NCBI GenBank assembly: GCA_964304625.1
Contig: OZ199838.1
Coordinates: 3,410,001-3,474,000 of the forward strand
DNA: 64,000 nt
Reading direction: 5' to 3'
DNA from: Kudoa neothunni
Lineage: Eukaryota; Cnidaria
Shown here one piece after another: positions 36,515-49,610 of the stretch. How positions within the stretch are numbered: position 1 is the stretch's first letter; the number at the start of each line of letters is the position of its first letter. A program made the position numbers and the translations under genes. A model generated the notes under the pieces. That model was not told the origin of the DNA, did not search any database, and was given only the letters and a program-made list of their open reading frames with translations.

Positions 36515-38071
36515 GTGATGATAGATGGATTTCATTATTCCAACATTTTCTGGTTGTTACTAGTTTTTACAACATTTTTTATTGATAATACAACTCAGTA
36601 AATTAATTATATTAGGTTTTACATCATTCTTAGAGTATTGAGATAGGTAATAAAAAATGTTCTTGATATAATAAAATCCATTTTTGGTTTCGTGACGACT
36701 ACTCTACTTTCAAGTTGATTTTAATTAAAAAGAAATTAATTAGAATTTTTGTTCCTAGTTACCTGATAGATATAAATAAAAAGATGACATAACACAATAA
36801 ATTAAAAAATTTTCATGTTTGAATTTTGGAACAAATATTGTTATAACATTTTCTTAATCATGAATAAACCCTGTGAAAAAAATTTATAAACTAAAACCCA
36901 CATAAAGAAATATTATAGTTAAATTGAAACATCTTCGTTATGATTTATTCTATTCAAAATCATAAAGTTCTGTTTTTAAAATACGAAGTCACAAGATAGA
37001 ACATTTACGAACTTACTACTAATGGATACAAATAAAATAAATCAGTGAACAATTAGCGACTTCAAATTTGTTAAAATTATAGCGAAACAATAATTTTTTG
37101 GATGTATTTATCAACAACATAGAGATTCCACGTGAATCCGAATGTGCTTTACTTAAATTTTATTTCCAGTTTATAGGTTAATTCTTGTTGAACTGCATTT
37201 AACTACATACTGTTATTTTTTTGGTGATAAGACTAAAAAGGAAAAAACTTTTGAAAAAGAAGTGAATTAACAGGACGAATTGTAGGAGAACGACTTTATT
37301 TCCGATTTTGTATGCGACACCGCCCGAAGTTCGTACACAGATACTGTAGTATTGTGGTTTAGCTGATATTTTAAAAGAAATAAAATAGCTTTATTCTAAC
37401 AAATAATGCATTGCTGAATTTTGATAAGAAAATTTCTTCTTACATTGATTACAAAAACCCACTGTGAACGAATCACACAATCTCGTTAATATGTTGACTT
37501 AATCTCTTCGAACTAGGGGATAAATCTTTGTACCCTCGAAGTCAACCCTCGACTTTTTGAAGCCCTAATTACAACCCTTGTAAGCCAAATGTCATAATGG
37601 ATAAATATTTTATGGCCATCATCCGAGAGATTATAATGGGTTCTCCATATGGGAATTTCTTGTTTACCTTTGTTTCTTGCTCCGACTGGGTTTGTTTCTG
37701 AATACCCTTTCGGTGTTGGAATTCCAAAGTGTTTCTGAATCAAAATTTTTCTCCTAACTCCGATGTTGCACCTGTATTTGACTAAATATTTTTTTTATGA
37801 AATAAACTATAACTCTCTAAAATTTTATACTCTTTACACTCAAAAGGAAGCTTAAAAACGGCGCATTAAAACAATTAACAACATTATTTCAACAATCGCT
37901 AAATTTTTTGGCGAACTCAACGCTTGCTTTAATTTTAATCGAGAGACCACAATACTCTGGACTGGGATGATTCACTATAACTCATAAACAAAAATAAAAA
38001 CTAAAACACTAAAGAATGCAAAACTATGAACTAATTCTAAGAAATGCAATAGTTTATTAACATCTGATATC
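36515..38071. other. Intergenic, downstream of CEBPZ
   Basis: Holds the CEBPZ 3' UTR. A slightly GC-richer 76-codon minus-strand frame (37743-37513) starts MIQKHFGIPTPKGYSE; I recognise no domain in it. Nothing else is seen. Confidence 0.35.
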
Positions 38072-41000
38072 TCAGTCAAAGTTAAGTTCACTTGCCTCAT
38101 CGCCATCATAATCCTCATCTAATAATGGTTATATCAGAATAACTAAAGAAAATTCGATTTACCCTCGTCAAAATCATCCATAGAAACATCAGAGAGATCA
38201 CCAGAGTTTTCTGAGTCGCCAACTGAATAGTCATCTTGGTCGGATTGTTCAGAAGTGGTTTGTTTTTTCTTTGATTTGGCGCTGTCATGAAACAACCTAA
38301 GAGAAATTATCAAAAAGAATAAGCTTACAAGTTTTTTGTCACGACAAAATTTAATTCATTGGTTCAGTTGGGACAATAAATATTTACAGATTTGCAGAAG
38401 CAATCAAATGGCCATAATTTAATTGATCCACGAATAAATTTAAAATAAAACACAATAAGACTAACTTCCAGTACACTTAAATATAACGTGTTGTTTATAT
38501 TACTGGATTAATCATTTTAACTTAAAGATTATTCTGACGTAGAGACTTGAACTACGGCATTTTATTTTTTGGTAAAAATCTGTAAATTAGCATTAGAGTG
38601 GTTGAACTTTTCTTTCTAATTCAGAATATTTAAAATATTATTGTATAAAATTAAAATTTTTAAGTAATTTTAATTTTGATGAAGCTTTTTTTGTCTTGAT
38701 TGAAAAAACAAGAAAATGCAAGAGAGACTTGATCATTGATAATACAAGTTCGCATTTTTACCGAGTAATACCGTATTAGAAAATTGATGTTATCGCTCTT
38801 ATTTCTGAGTTAATCCTTTTTTGACAAAAATATTTATAAATAACCTTTCGATTAATTTCTTAAAACAGTAATTTTTAATTACATACCATGAAAAAATTGA
38901 AAAACACTCACATATATTTAAAGCTAAATAAGTTTTTATGCAGATTAACCACAGAAACGTATTTTACATTGAACTATAAAAAGTTTATTTTATGCTTAAT
39001 AAAGCTTGAAGTTAAACTTCTATTAGATAGAAAAGTAGGCATAATCAAATCAAAGTCTATAAATTTTGTTCCTAATAGATTAACGTATAATTTTGTGTAA
39101 AAATTAGGAATTGAATACAACCTGTCATGCAAAAAATTCCAACACATCTTTATTTGTCAAAAAAAGTAAAAAACTACTCACAATTAATCATCTATTTTAA
39201 TATTCAAAAACTACTCTCCAACCCATTGTTATTGTAATCATGCAAAATTAATATTTAAAAGTACTTTAAACATTTATAGTTGATTTCGAGAAACAAAAAA
39301 TGAATTTAGCGCAAACACTATACACAATGAATGTAGTGATTAAAACATTCGTTAACACAAACTATAATTAAATTTACATCGTGCCAAAAACTTGAGCTTA
39401 AAAAATCTGACATACTCAGTCCACTCAAGGTCGGATTCATCGTTGTACAAATTAGGGGCGTGGTATTCGTCAACTGAATCGACTGCTCCACGCCTTCGTT
39501 TCCTAGTTTTTATATTTGAGGAATTTTTCATTTTGGATTGATAATAGCTACATTCAAGGTATTTTTAAAAATCTATCTTCATCGATAACATGTATTGTAT
39601 AATACTCATAAAAGATTTTTTCTTCAAGTGACAGCAGTTTAACTGGTTTATCTAGCACATGACAATCTAAGATAAATTTGAAACAAAAAATCCAAATCGA
39701 CAGCATTTAACTACTTGTAACTACAGATTTTTGGTTCATATCAACTTTTCGCTACGAATTACAATAAAACAACCAAAAAAAAGAACAACACTCACAGTCA
39801 TAATAGACACAGAATCTAACAGAAAAAACTCACATGAAGCACATAAAATCAAATAGCATACCCAATATTTTTTTCTTTGGTGTTTTTGACGAGAATTTTT
39901 CAAAAAATCTAACAAAGACACATCAACTATCGTCACCATTACCAAAGTATTGTCTACTTAACACTGGTAAAGTCAACAGAGGGGTCGCCTTGGTAAGCAA
40001 TACAGTGGTTCTACAATATGCAAATATTTCAGTTTTATGTCAACACATTAATACCTTTGATAGTTGTTGCACAAAATGTGAAACAGTTTTCTGATAGTAG
40101 CGTCGTAGGAGATCAAATTCGAAGAGTTGAGTTTTATTGGCGGCTGCAAATTTCGGATTACGTTTATTTGGGTCATAATGATTGTCAGAAGAGACAGCAA
40201 TTTGTTGTTTCTGCGTTTTAATAATTCGATTGGTATTTTTTCTATCCGCGTCTTCAAAGTATTCCTCTCCGTCATCATCGAATAATCCACAATCCAGTTT
40301 TTTCCTGAAATCGGCAGGAAGGTCACAAGCAGAGTCAACTGTTGACTATTTAACAAAAAATTATCACTCCCCTTGTAATTATAATAAAATTACACCGACT
40401 AAAGTTAAATCTGAGCTGTTAGTAATAGATTTTTTTTTAAGTTGAAGTAATTTTTTCGAGATAGAAGATAAATTCAACAGAATCGTTCCTACAAAAGGAG
40501 CAGCACAATGGAGACACACTTGAAGAAGTCGTTTAATTGCAGCCTACAACAAAAATAGGATTGTTGTCAAGCAAAGATTAATTGGATAAATAGGAATTAC
40601 AACAATTCTTAACGAGCAGGAATCATTTGAGATTGATTTGAACAATAAATTCACGTACACATTCTACAACCACCCAATAAATAAAAAACGAAAGCTCCAG
40701 CTATCAATATTACCATTATTGTATTGCCTTGATGAAGAGGACAACGAAGTATGCTCTCATATAGAACTTGATAATAGCGATCTAGTAGCGAAGGTTTGCT
40801 GGCAGCGATTTGAAAAAGTAAAACTAGAGATTGAGTGCACACTACGAACGAACCAACGTGGCATATTTTAAATAGAACATCGATGTAGTTGTCCAATGTG
40901 TTATTTTTGTCTACACACAAGCAACAATAAACAATTTAATAGAATGACAGATCGATACCGTTGGAGGTAAAAGGAAGTGCTCTATTAATGCCGGTCAAAA

Positions 41001-42592
41001 GACTGGTCAACATTTTATTGTCAAGGTGTTTCAAATTTGTACTGAAAGACTAACATAGTTAAATAATCTAGGAGATTCTCTTATATTTCAACTGATAAAT
41101 TACTTTAAACAAATTCAAATATAACAAAAGAAGGTTATCAGCCAAGAAACTATCATCCTTATTGAGTATGATTTGATTGATCAAACAAATAGAGAGGTAT
41201 CTATCGATATAAAACAATAACTAATCTACTTTGAATAAACTTACCTAGTTCTACTAGTGGTATCGTTACGCATTATAAGTGATTTCACATTATCCACTAC
41301 GTTGATTGCCATTTTGTTGTGGGTTTTTACTATTTAAAATTCTGAAAATATTAGTTTCACAAAAAACCTACACAATTTGGTGATCATAAAAACCGCATGT
41401 GAAGAAGTGGTACGATCAACATCGCCTATTTTATTGACAAGCTCCGTCAACAATTTCTACAACAAAAATACTAATAAATAATAAATTACGAGGATGATGA
41501 AAATACTTCCTCAGCTTGAGGCTTTTCTGACAACAAATCGTACATTATACCAATAACCTTTGACCTCATCTTTGGAATCGTATCCTTGGAATGCAACTAC
41601 AACACAATAATTGGAATATTGTTTGAATCAACATTACCACCAATGAGTTAATGTAACCATCATAAATTTGGATAAGTCTATCCTCATAGAGGGCGTAAAT
41701 TAGGGATTGTTTTAGTTGGGTTTGTCGTTTGTTATTGCTTAATGTAGTTTCATCCGTCAATTCGGCGGTTATATTCCTAACCCATTGTCCCCACTATGTA
41801 AAAGAAAGATGTAAACCGCAGATCAATTTTTAAGCGATAAAATAAATATGTCACAATAACAACCTTAGAAAATGAAATCAACTTTCTGTCGGGCAACAAA
41901 TGGTTAATATAAATGTCTTTTAAAGCATCTTAATAATATATAATATAAAATTTTGGATGGAGTTGGTAGTACGTTACCAACTGCCAAAATTGACTCTCGT
42001 CTCGATTTTTTCATACACATCTTCACCAACTCTTCCAGGTATTTTATGTCGTGCAGTGGATTGTGCTAATCAAACTATATTTTTGTTTAATAAAGATACA
42101 AATACTTTTATCAGAACCACCATCGATTTTATTTTATCAATGTGTGTTCCATTGGATATCATACTTAACAATAGAGAACGATTATAGCTTTTTGATAATG
42201 AAGAAGAGTTGTTGTTGTTATTAAAACTAGTGTGATGTTGTTCTTTGGAAAATATATATATATATATATATATTGATAATTGAAAATAAATTTGTGTACT
42301 CTTTTGGAACAACTCAATTTCGTTGTCAAATAGTTGTTTAGCCGTTTGTTTCAATTCGAGCAAATGATCATTTTTTGTTATTTTTCCTTTAATAACCGAT
42401 GATTTATTTAGGTCGGTGCTAGTATTTGACTGATCGTTGTTATCGATCTAAAATGGAAACATTTACTTATATCAATTTATTATTTATCTATATGTTTATA
42501 TATCTATATCTGAGGATTAATTTTACCATATTGTACCACTTTCCGTAATTATCGCCAATTAAACATTTCTTAGGTAAAGTCTCCAGCCTCAT
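38072..42592 (-). CDS. CEBPZ: CCAAT/enhancer-binding protein zeta (CEBPZ/NOC1/Mak21), ribosome biogenesis factor
   Basis: Nucleolar HEAT-type protein needed for early 60S maturation and export with NOC2. Twenty-one exons: 42592-42527, 42447-42300, 42242-42106, 42065-41978, 41928-41864, 41793-41638, 41596-41507, 41456-41372, 41329-41245, 41200-41093, 41041-40959, 40910-40714, 40663-40601, 40543-40400, 40345-40055, 40010-39958, 39908-39862, 39666-39606, 39547-39416, 38296-38163, 38118-38072. Every phase agrees; 759 aa. Family landmarks: GKWYNM; NGTHIDKIKSMVVLIKHNPL; NHLLPDRKLISFSK; NKMLTSLLTGINRALPF; YIDVLFKICHVGSF; VNLLFKSISND; YDPNKRNPKF; AYQGDPSVDFTSVKFF; EEKIFYDYY; then a basic KTRKRRR patch and an acidic Asp/Glu tail. 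It is shorter than the about 1050 aa of human CEBPZ, with almost no N-terminal extension. The exon 2/3 intron holds a TA microsatellite (42251-42272). Exon 6 could end 3 nt later. Confidence 0.93.
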
Positions 42593-42619
42593 CGCAGCCG
42601 CTACACGCCCAAAATAACG

Positions 42620-42622
42620 CTA
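42620..42622 (-). promoter_or_regulatory. Acceptor-like site between the macro-domain gene and CEBPZ
   Basis: TATTTTATTAG ends 28 nt before the CEBPZ ATG in the 67-bp gap after the macro-domain stop. It looks like this genome's 3' splice sites, but no donor fits in the gap. It could accept a spliced leader onto a downstream cistron, or belong to a 5' intron reaching into the upstream gene. The function is inferred. Confidence 0.35.
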
Positions 42623-42659
42623 ATAAAATATTCGGCAATCATCGGAAAAACACTAAAAA

Positions 42660-43364
42660 CTATTTTTCAAATTTGTCCTGCTCAGGATAAACTCTACAAT
42701 CATAAACATTGTAATGCTGGTCGTTGAGACTGTATGCGGTAAGCGCTATCGATGTATTTTTAAATGTTTCGTTAATAATCTTGACCACCTCAAACCAATT
42801 CAATCCCTCATGTTGGATTGTGCCTAAACGTGGTACGCATATCGATTGGACATCATTCGATAGTGCATGTTGTTTAATTTGGTCAAAACATCTCTCGAGC
42901 ACACTATAACTCGACCTTTCCCACCAATTTTCTCGTGCAAACTAAATCAATTTAATCTATTTGCATACGCGTGAAAATGTTACCAAACAATACAAAAAAT
43001 TGTCAAATTTCTCAATCACTCCCACATTCCCAAGCTTAGGCTCTAATTAGATTAGTTTATGCTATGAATGAGTAGGGGGAGAAGTTGCAGTTAGATACTT
43101 AAATAAGGAAATTCTTGATAGCCCCCAAAAGCGTGAGCAGCACTCCTCTCAACCTCACTGTCAAATGCTAAATCAGCACTAAACATACAGGCGATTGAGG
43201 AACAAAATTTGTTGTGCAACCATCTCTCATAGTTTCCAGCTGTTTGATATAACTAAAAAAGAGGCATTGGAGTTGGTTAGTTAGTTGTTTACAACTGAAT
43301 GAGTTTCATTTACGTTGTCATGAGTTTTATTAACCGGCGCTAAGAGGCGTTTTCTCAGCACCAT
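42660..43364 (-). CDS. Macro-domain protein, OARD1/ALC1-like ADP-ribose binder or hydrolase
   Basis: Exons 43364-43314, 43252-43099, 43042-42984 and 42941-42660; phases agree, 181 aa. Macro-domain features are seen in order: a SADLAFDSEVERSAAHAFGG segment corresponding to the substrate loop and the KFGG.QE motif of OARD1, the strand FDNFLYCLF, the helix YSVLERCFDQIKQHA, then ICVPRLGTIQHEGLNWFEVV, matching the MPRIGCGLDRL.W..V motif, and the final strand ALTAYSL. OARD1 removes ADP-ribose from acidic residues and uses a Lys/Asp pair; whether it is catalytic here cannot be judged by eye. It has a C-terminal extension (NVYDCRVYPEQDKFEK). The ATG follows a GATTTTTAG acceptor-like site by 5 nt. It lies 67 bp upstream of CEBPZ on the same strand. 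Confidence 0.8.
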
Positions 43365-46300
43365 AGTGTCTAAAAATCGAATAATGATTAACAAAACATA
43401 TCAATCCGACAGTTGGATTGTTTGAAGGATCCAATATTACCGAATAGGAGGGCATGTTGAGGACTTAAACCTGGTGGTTTCATTTGAAATTGTTGATGTG
43501 CGTGCGCCCGCTGGTACGCATTACTCAACAAATTAAGGATTGATTATTGTTTTCATTACATATAAACTTCCATATCAATGGGAAATATTTTCTAAGTTTT
43601 ATTCTAAATACAGAAAAAAAGAATTAGTGAATCATCATGTTAAACGGATTTTTAATTTTCAACAAATATTCATCTAGTTTAGTACATATTTGTATTGGAA
43701 ATTATTTAAAATTAAAATTGACATTATCCTATTTGGAAGCCGAATTTATTTGAGAAACCATTATTTAAGACTAAACAATATTTCAGCTTATGTATACTGG
43801 ATCTTTTTAATTCGTAAAATTGTTTGAAAGCGGAAAATATTAAATTAATACAAACAACCTGTTAGTATAAGATGTATGAGAGTATTGAATTGAGTCAATT
43901 CCGTGGATAAATTGGTCTTATGAAGTCACTGCTAGTTTGTGATTGAAAAAAATCCAATAAATTCCATTTTTAAATTTTATTACTCATGAAAAGCTATATT
44001 ATCTACGTTAAGCTATTTCTATTAATCAAATATAAACTTAAATTGAATTAATAACGAACATATGTATCAAAAAATTAAATGTTAATGTCATTTTGACTAG
44101 GCACTAATCCAAACTTCAAGGCATTTCTCCCGGAAAATTCCAGAAAAAAGTTGTTTCGGATAATACGTAGGAGTTAAAATCAGTTCAATTTTAACCGCCG
44201 GTTTTGGATTTTAAAAATATAATTTTAAATTATTACAAATTGGCTTGTATTATTAATTAGTACATTATTCTAAACAAAATTTTTGAGTAACACGTGTTTT
44301 GACAGTGAACATATTTTTTATTAGGAAGTGTCTATTGGCCCGAACAAATTGTTTTTACCTATTTAGGGGATTCTTTTTAAATTTTAATGGATCAACAAAT
44401 TGTTTAAATGGATTATATATTAATGTGAAAAATAAAAGAATTTTGTCTTTTGAAATCTGTGATATAAGGCGTTACTTAGGAAAGACCCATCCTCATCATT
44501 ATTGTAATTTATCGCTGTAAATGCTCTATTTTCTTCATTAACTTGTTTAACATTTGAATGAAATATTTTTATGATTTTTTATCAGTAAGAAATTTATTCG
44601 TTCCACGTATTATGCAATAATAATTTTCTGATATGATACATCCGTGTTATATTCATAGTTTTAAATGAATTCACTGTTGTAATCATGTTATTTGCTATTT
44701 TCAATATTTTTGAATTGATTTCATCCATATAAATGGTTGTCGTAAACCCAAAACTCCAAATGGCTTCAAATGTCCGACATTGATATTTTTTATAATATCG
44801 GTATAAAATCACTCAATGTAAATAAATGTTATGAATCAAATTTATTGATTTATACCTAATTTAATGTCACCTAATCAGGACACTCCACATACTCCTTTAT
44901 TTAGACTTCGCATACAAACTGAATTTTGACGATACTAGTTGAAATTTAATGTTCTCAATTAAAATATTGATTTGTTATTATCCACTATAACAATTTTATT
45001 CATATTTTAAACATTATTTGCAACGTTTAAATATATAACTTTTTAGTGGTGATTTTATTCAAAAAATGTTGGACTTTGACGTTTTTCACCAAGCCATGTA
45101 TCACACAGATGTTCACATGAATTCTACTACATGACTATATGAATTTTGTAAAATCGATTGAACGTATTTGATAAACAAATCCTTTTCAATTATTGTAACA
45201 TAAATACCACCTTATGGATGGGTAAAATACATATTCATGATGGTATAAGATATATTTAAATAGCATATGAATTAAAACGAAAGCTTTTTTATCATAATTT
45301 CTCTTACTAGCATTCTTCTGTTTTACAATTCATACAACTCTAATATTTTTTCTTGGATTACTTTGGAATTTCCGTTAATTTGAACAAATTGAGCGATAAC
45401 ATCACTTTCATCCTTTGATATTTTATTTCTACTATGTAAAAACTGTGACTGAAAATTTTAGAAACATTGGGCATGCTCTGTAATAAGAATTCGAATTTCT
45501 TCTACCAACAGATCGTTCTCTCTAAAATAACGGCTGCGTGTTTTCAAACTTTAATGCATATACAAAATTTATTAAAATTTTTGAAGAAATTAAGTTTTTG
45601 TCGCAATAAACCCAGTAGCATTTTGTATGATAAAACTAAAGTATTGGATTTAACGTTTTATTATATCGCTTCTAAGTTCTTTCGATGGTTTAAGAGTCAT
45701 ATATAGATAAACTGCCCATGGAGTTTTGTTCGTATTATGCTATTTTCAACTTTAACTCCTCAAAAATGCTAAAAGTATTTCCAGTTTGAAAAATCGTATT
45801 AAGTTCAGGCAATCTCATTTCGTAAACACGCGCGTAGGAGTAAAATTAAAATTTTTCTTTTACTGTAACCAAATATCTTTAAATACAATAATTATACACT
45901 TTATGTTTTTGGTCTTGAGAAAAATCTTACATTTTTTACAATAATTTTGTATTACAACATTAAGGGATGATTACAATAAAATTAAAACTATTACAATAAA
46001 AATTTTAGTTAGATAATTAAAAATTAAATCAGAGCTAAAAATGTTCATTTGAATAAATAAATAGCTCATAAACTCAATAAAAAGGTCTTTTTACGGTCCA
46101 TTTAGTCGAAACCATATTGCATTATACAGAATATTTTTAAACGATATAACTCGATAAAAAATTAGGTAAACAATTGCAAGTTGTTTTATATTAAACAACA
46201 CAGATTTACTATAATAAAAATCTCGAAAATAAAATAAATCAATATGTTCGGGCCAATAGACACCGCCTTTTTGGATATATGCATTCGATCAAATGAATTC

Positions 46301-49067
46301 TTACATATTTTGTTATTTTAATTATTCCTTTTCGTTTGATAATTTGCATTATTTTTTCGTAAGTTTTCTGTGTTTTATTGGACATCAAAGCATAAACGAG
46401 TGGAAAATTTAGTTAAAAAATTGAACCATGAATAACACAGTGTTTGTAAAAATTGTTGGATGCCACTTTGAATATTCCATCCATCATCCAATAATTTGAC
46501 GATCTTAAATGAACTACATTCTTTTCGGTGGAAAATATTATTATTCAACTGTTATTAGTTGGTCCAGAATCAAAGAGACGAAAGGGTTCGTTTCGCAATG
46601 ATAATAATGATTCGTAACGTTCAGAAACTGGAGTTTTATCGATGTTGGCTCCTTTCTTGCGTTTTGAATATTTGTATACAATGTTTTTTTGAGATAATTG
46701 GTACGTTATTAATATTTTCCTCGTTGGAAACTAGGTTGTAAATTTCCGATGTTGGGTAAACAGAATTTTTGATTTTGCTCTATAATAATTGCTTTTTGTA
46801 TCTTCTTCATTGATAATATGGTTATGGAAGTGTAATTCATCTATATCTCTATTGTTGATATTATTGGAGGTGATGACCTTAATCTTCCCTTGCGTTTTCG
46901 TACTTAACATCACCAATATTGACATTTCTCATTGCTGTAATCTTTGGGATAGAAATAATCTTGTTGTAAAAGCATATCACAATCTCTCTTAGATTCTAGC
47001 ATCGTGAAAGAGAACCTCTCCCCATATTAATTGTACTGTTCCGTATATGTACGCACACACTTGGTTAATTAATTCTACCGAAAATTAGCTATACCATTTC
47101 TTTTAGAATTTAATAAATAGACCTGGCGAGTAATTCTTATGGGAAAACTTTAACCTCAAATCGTAAAGGAACTAATTAGATATTTAATCGTCTAATCAAA
47201 ACTAATATTAGGTGAAAAAGACCAATGACGTTAGATGTCGGAAACCATTGATGGATACTACTAAAGTTCAATCAATACGTAACATCAACTGATGCAACTA
47301 ACGCTTGGCAGTCATCTCAAGATGAGGCAGATAAATGCATCCACCCATCGTGTTCATTGCGTTAGTTAAACTCTCTTTTTTAAACAAACTTAATAATCAT
47401 AATTAGAGACTGGGTGGTAGTAATGTGGTTTTCAGACAAATGCCTCAAGTTCAGCACGGACGCTCTCAGAAGGTAAAATATCATCCTGAAACCACACTTC
47501 ACAACATAACGATGAACAGAAATATGCGTGCGCCTTATATAACCCTCAACCATGTGTTTGTTGTCGTCCAAACTCGCCTATCTTTGATGATTTAATGTTA
47601 TTCACCTTCGCAGTGCTGCTATAACGTGAGATTTTCCCGAGAATTTAGGGTTTTTTATATTTTTTCAAAATTCTGCATTTTTATTGAAAACCTGGCAAAA
47701 TTAAATAATAATTTTTGTATGTAGAATTTAAATTGGAATTCAATAATCACACAAAAAACATTATGGATAGCAAATGGGTTAATTAAATGATATTAATATT
47801 CATTAATCGATTTCTTTTTAAATGTTAAGACCTTGATAACTTGATGATCAGACTCAAAAAATGACAATGAATTGGCCACTTTATAAAATTAGAGGGTTAA
47901 TATTAAGCATTACATACCAAAAACTTGTATTAGTTACAATTTTCATTTATAGTATAATAATAAAACTTATAGATTTAGAGGGAACAAATTTACTTATTGT
48001 TATTAATAGATTTTGGTTTTAGTTATTTTCTAAATTTTTAAACGAAAGTAGCTAAATTTGTTGGTATTAATGTGTAGAGGTTGGCATTAATAAATGAACA
48101 TTAATGAATAAGATTATTTAGTCTTTCTGTTTGTTTATTTTTGGCCAGTTTGACACAAATTAATATAAAGTATCCTTTCGCCTCTTAAAGTATACCTTAA
48201 GTTGATTCAACTAAGAATCTCAATTATAAGATTAAAAATAATTATCGTTATTATTACATCTAGTTAGAATTTTCAAGCCATTCTGATATAACATAAGGTT
48301 TATGGGATATTAAAATGGAGATTGTTAAAAAATATTGATTATAAAATACTTAAAATATATATAATTCCAGCTAATTTAGACTTTTTATCTAAAAAAATTT
48401 CAAACATATTTGTTCATAATAAATTTTAGGAAAAAGGATTAAAATTCTTACTATATAATTACGACTACTTCAATCCAAATAACGCATTCTTTTTTCTCAT
48501 TACGCGGAAACAGAATATCTTTAAGCTCGAATCTATTAAGAAATCAATTAATTTAGTTAAGTATACTGATTAATTCAAAAGATAACCAGATAGAATAAAA
48601 ACAGTTTTATTAGATTAATTATTTCCTTGGAAAATATTCAATTATTAAAAATAAAAGTAACCTAGATGCTGTTTCAATGATATTTCAAAAGTGGTTACAA
48701 TTGGTAAAATTTCGTTTGGTAATTGCAATCATAAAAACACAAATTAAAGTGTAATTTATTTGTGTAACCCCTTCATATCTGACTTTTATCTTAAGTTGGA
48801 CAAATTTTAAAATTTATATCCATTAAAGGATCTAAAATACAAATATCAATGAAAAAGTTGCTAGCACCTTTATAAAATCATTGTAAATACAGAATAATTA
48901 AATGTTCCATTCTAAAATATCTTTAAGATAATTATTGATAATTAATAACTAAATTTTATACTTCAAAAATAGTCGTGATTGACTATAACTATTGCCGGTC
49001 ACGTGAAAAAAGAAATTTACATAAATCACTGTTAATCAAAAAAATAACAACTATTTATAAGAGAATA
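43365..49067. other. Large gene-poor region
   Basis: About 5.7 kb of very AT-rich sequence. Short frames occur (for example minus 46925-46731, minus 47571-47380, plus 44299-44520), but none shows a domain, splice context or biased composition I can defend. A more balanced patch lies at about 47220-47590. No transposon ends were recognised. Confidence 0.4.
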
Positions 49068-49418
49068 TTATTCATCAGATTTCTTGTTTGATATTTTTGG
49101 TTTCACTCTAAAAGAAACACTGTGTTCGGTTCGTGTGATTGGAGCAGAAATTATTTGATAATGTTGTGTCGATAGTTTTGAGAGGATATTTTGATTAGCG
49201 AATTTTATCAAGTCATCATTGGTGTGGGTGAACGGTCCTTTATCTTCCAGAACAACGTGTAAACCAATAAATTTTTCTAGCAATTTATCGCATTGTTTGA
49301 TTTTTCTTATACGATCATTTAGACCGGTTTTTGTGCAGAAAATAATAGTTTTCTCTTTGAAGCCCGACTCTTTGCCCAATAATAACCTCGTAGTGGATAA
49401 CAAGCGTGTCCCCAACAT
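49068..49418 (-). CDS. Mitochondrial translation initiation factor IF3-like protein A
   Basis: Single-exon gene, 116 aa from the ATG at 49418 (the open frame begins slightly earlier without an ATG). The N-terminus MLGTRLLSTTRLLLGK is basic, hydroxylated and without acidic residues, as in mitochondrial presequences. The rest resembles the C-terminal domain of IF3: an edge strand EKTIIFCTKTG, the helix RIRKIKQCDKLLEKF, a strand LHVVLED, a helix and a last strand HSVSFRVKP. The IF3 N-terminal domain is absent. IF3 keeps initiation from starting without fMet-tRNA and splits ribosomes. The match is by secondary-structure order and scattered residues. Confidence 0.55.
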   Translation of the reverse strand: MLGTRLLSTTRLLLGKESGFKEKTIIFCTKTGLNDRIRKIKQCDKLLEKFIGLHVVLEDKGPFTHTNDDLIKFANQNILSKLSTQHYQIISAPITRTEHSVSFRVKPKISNKKSDE

Positions 49419-49610
49419 AACATTAAACAACTATCGATTGCGTGCGCCGACATTTTAAATATATCGTACAGAAAAAATTATTTATTAAACCAATATAAAT
49501 TTACTTGATTAATTAGAAAAATAATTAATCCGAATAAGCTTATAAAATAAAAAAATATCAAACACGAATACAAATGAAAACACAATTTAGCAAACGAAAA
49601 ATAAAAAAAA

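Noticed and set aside
37513-37743. A 76-codon minus-strand frame starting MIQKHFGIPTPK
   Set aside because: Composition is somewhat gene-like but I recognise no domain and find no adjoining exons, so it is only mentioned in the intergenic entry.
38072-39531. A separate 98-aa acidic nuclear protein starting at an ATG at 39531
   Set aside because: The frame is also the C-terminal tail of CEBPZ: joining 39606 to 39547 keeps phase and restores the family motif before the basic and acidic tail, so a separate gene is not needed.
42251-42272. TA run as part of the CEBPZ coding sequence
   Set aside because: The frame is open through it, but removing 42299-42243 as an intron keeps phase and avoids an implausible Tyr-Ile run.
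47220-47590. A more GC-balanced patch that might code on the minus strand
   Set aside because: Each frame has stops and no family is recognisable; evidence is too weak for a gene call.
49068-49430. Start of IF3-like protein A at 49430
   Set aside because: The frame opens there without an ATG; the first ATG is at 49418 and gives a better presequence.
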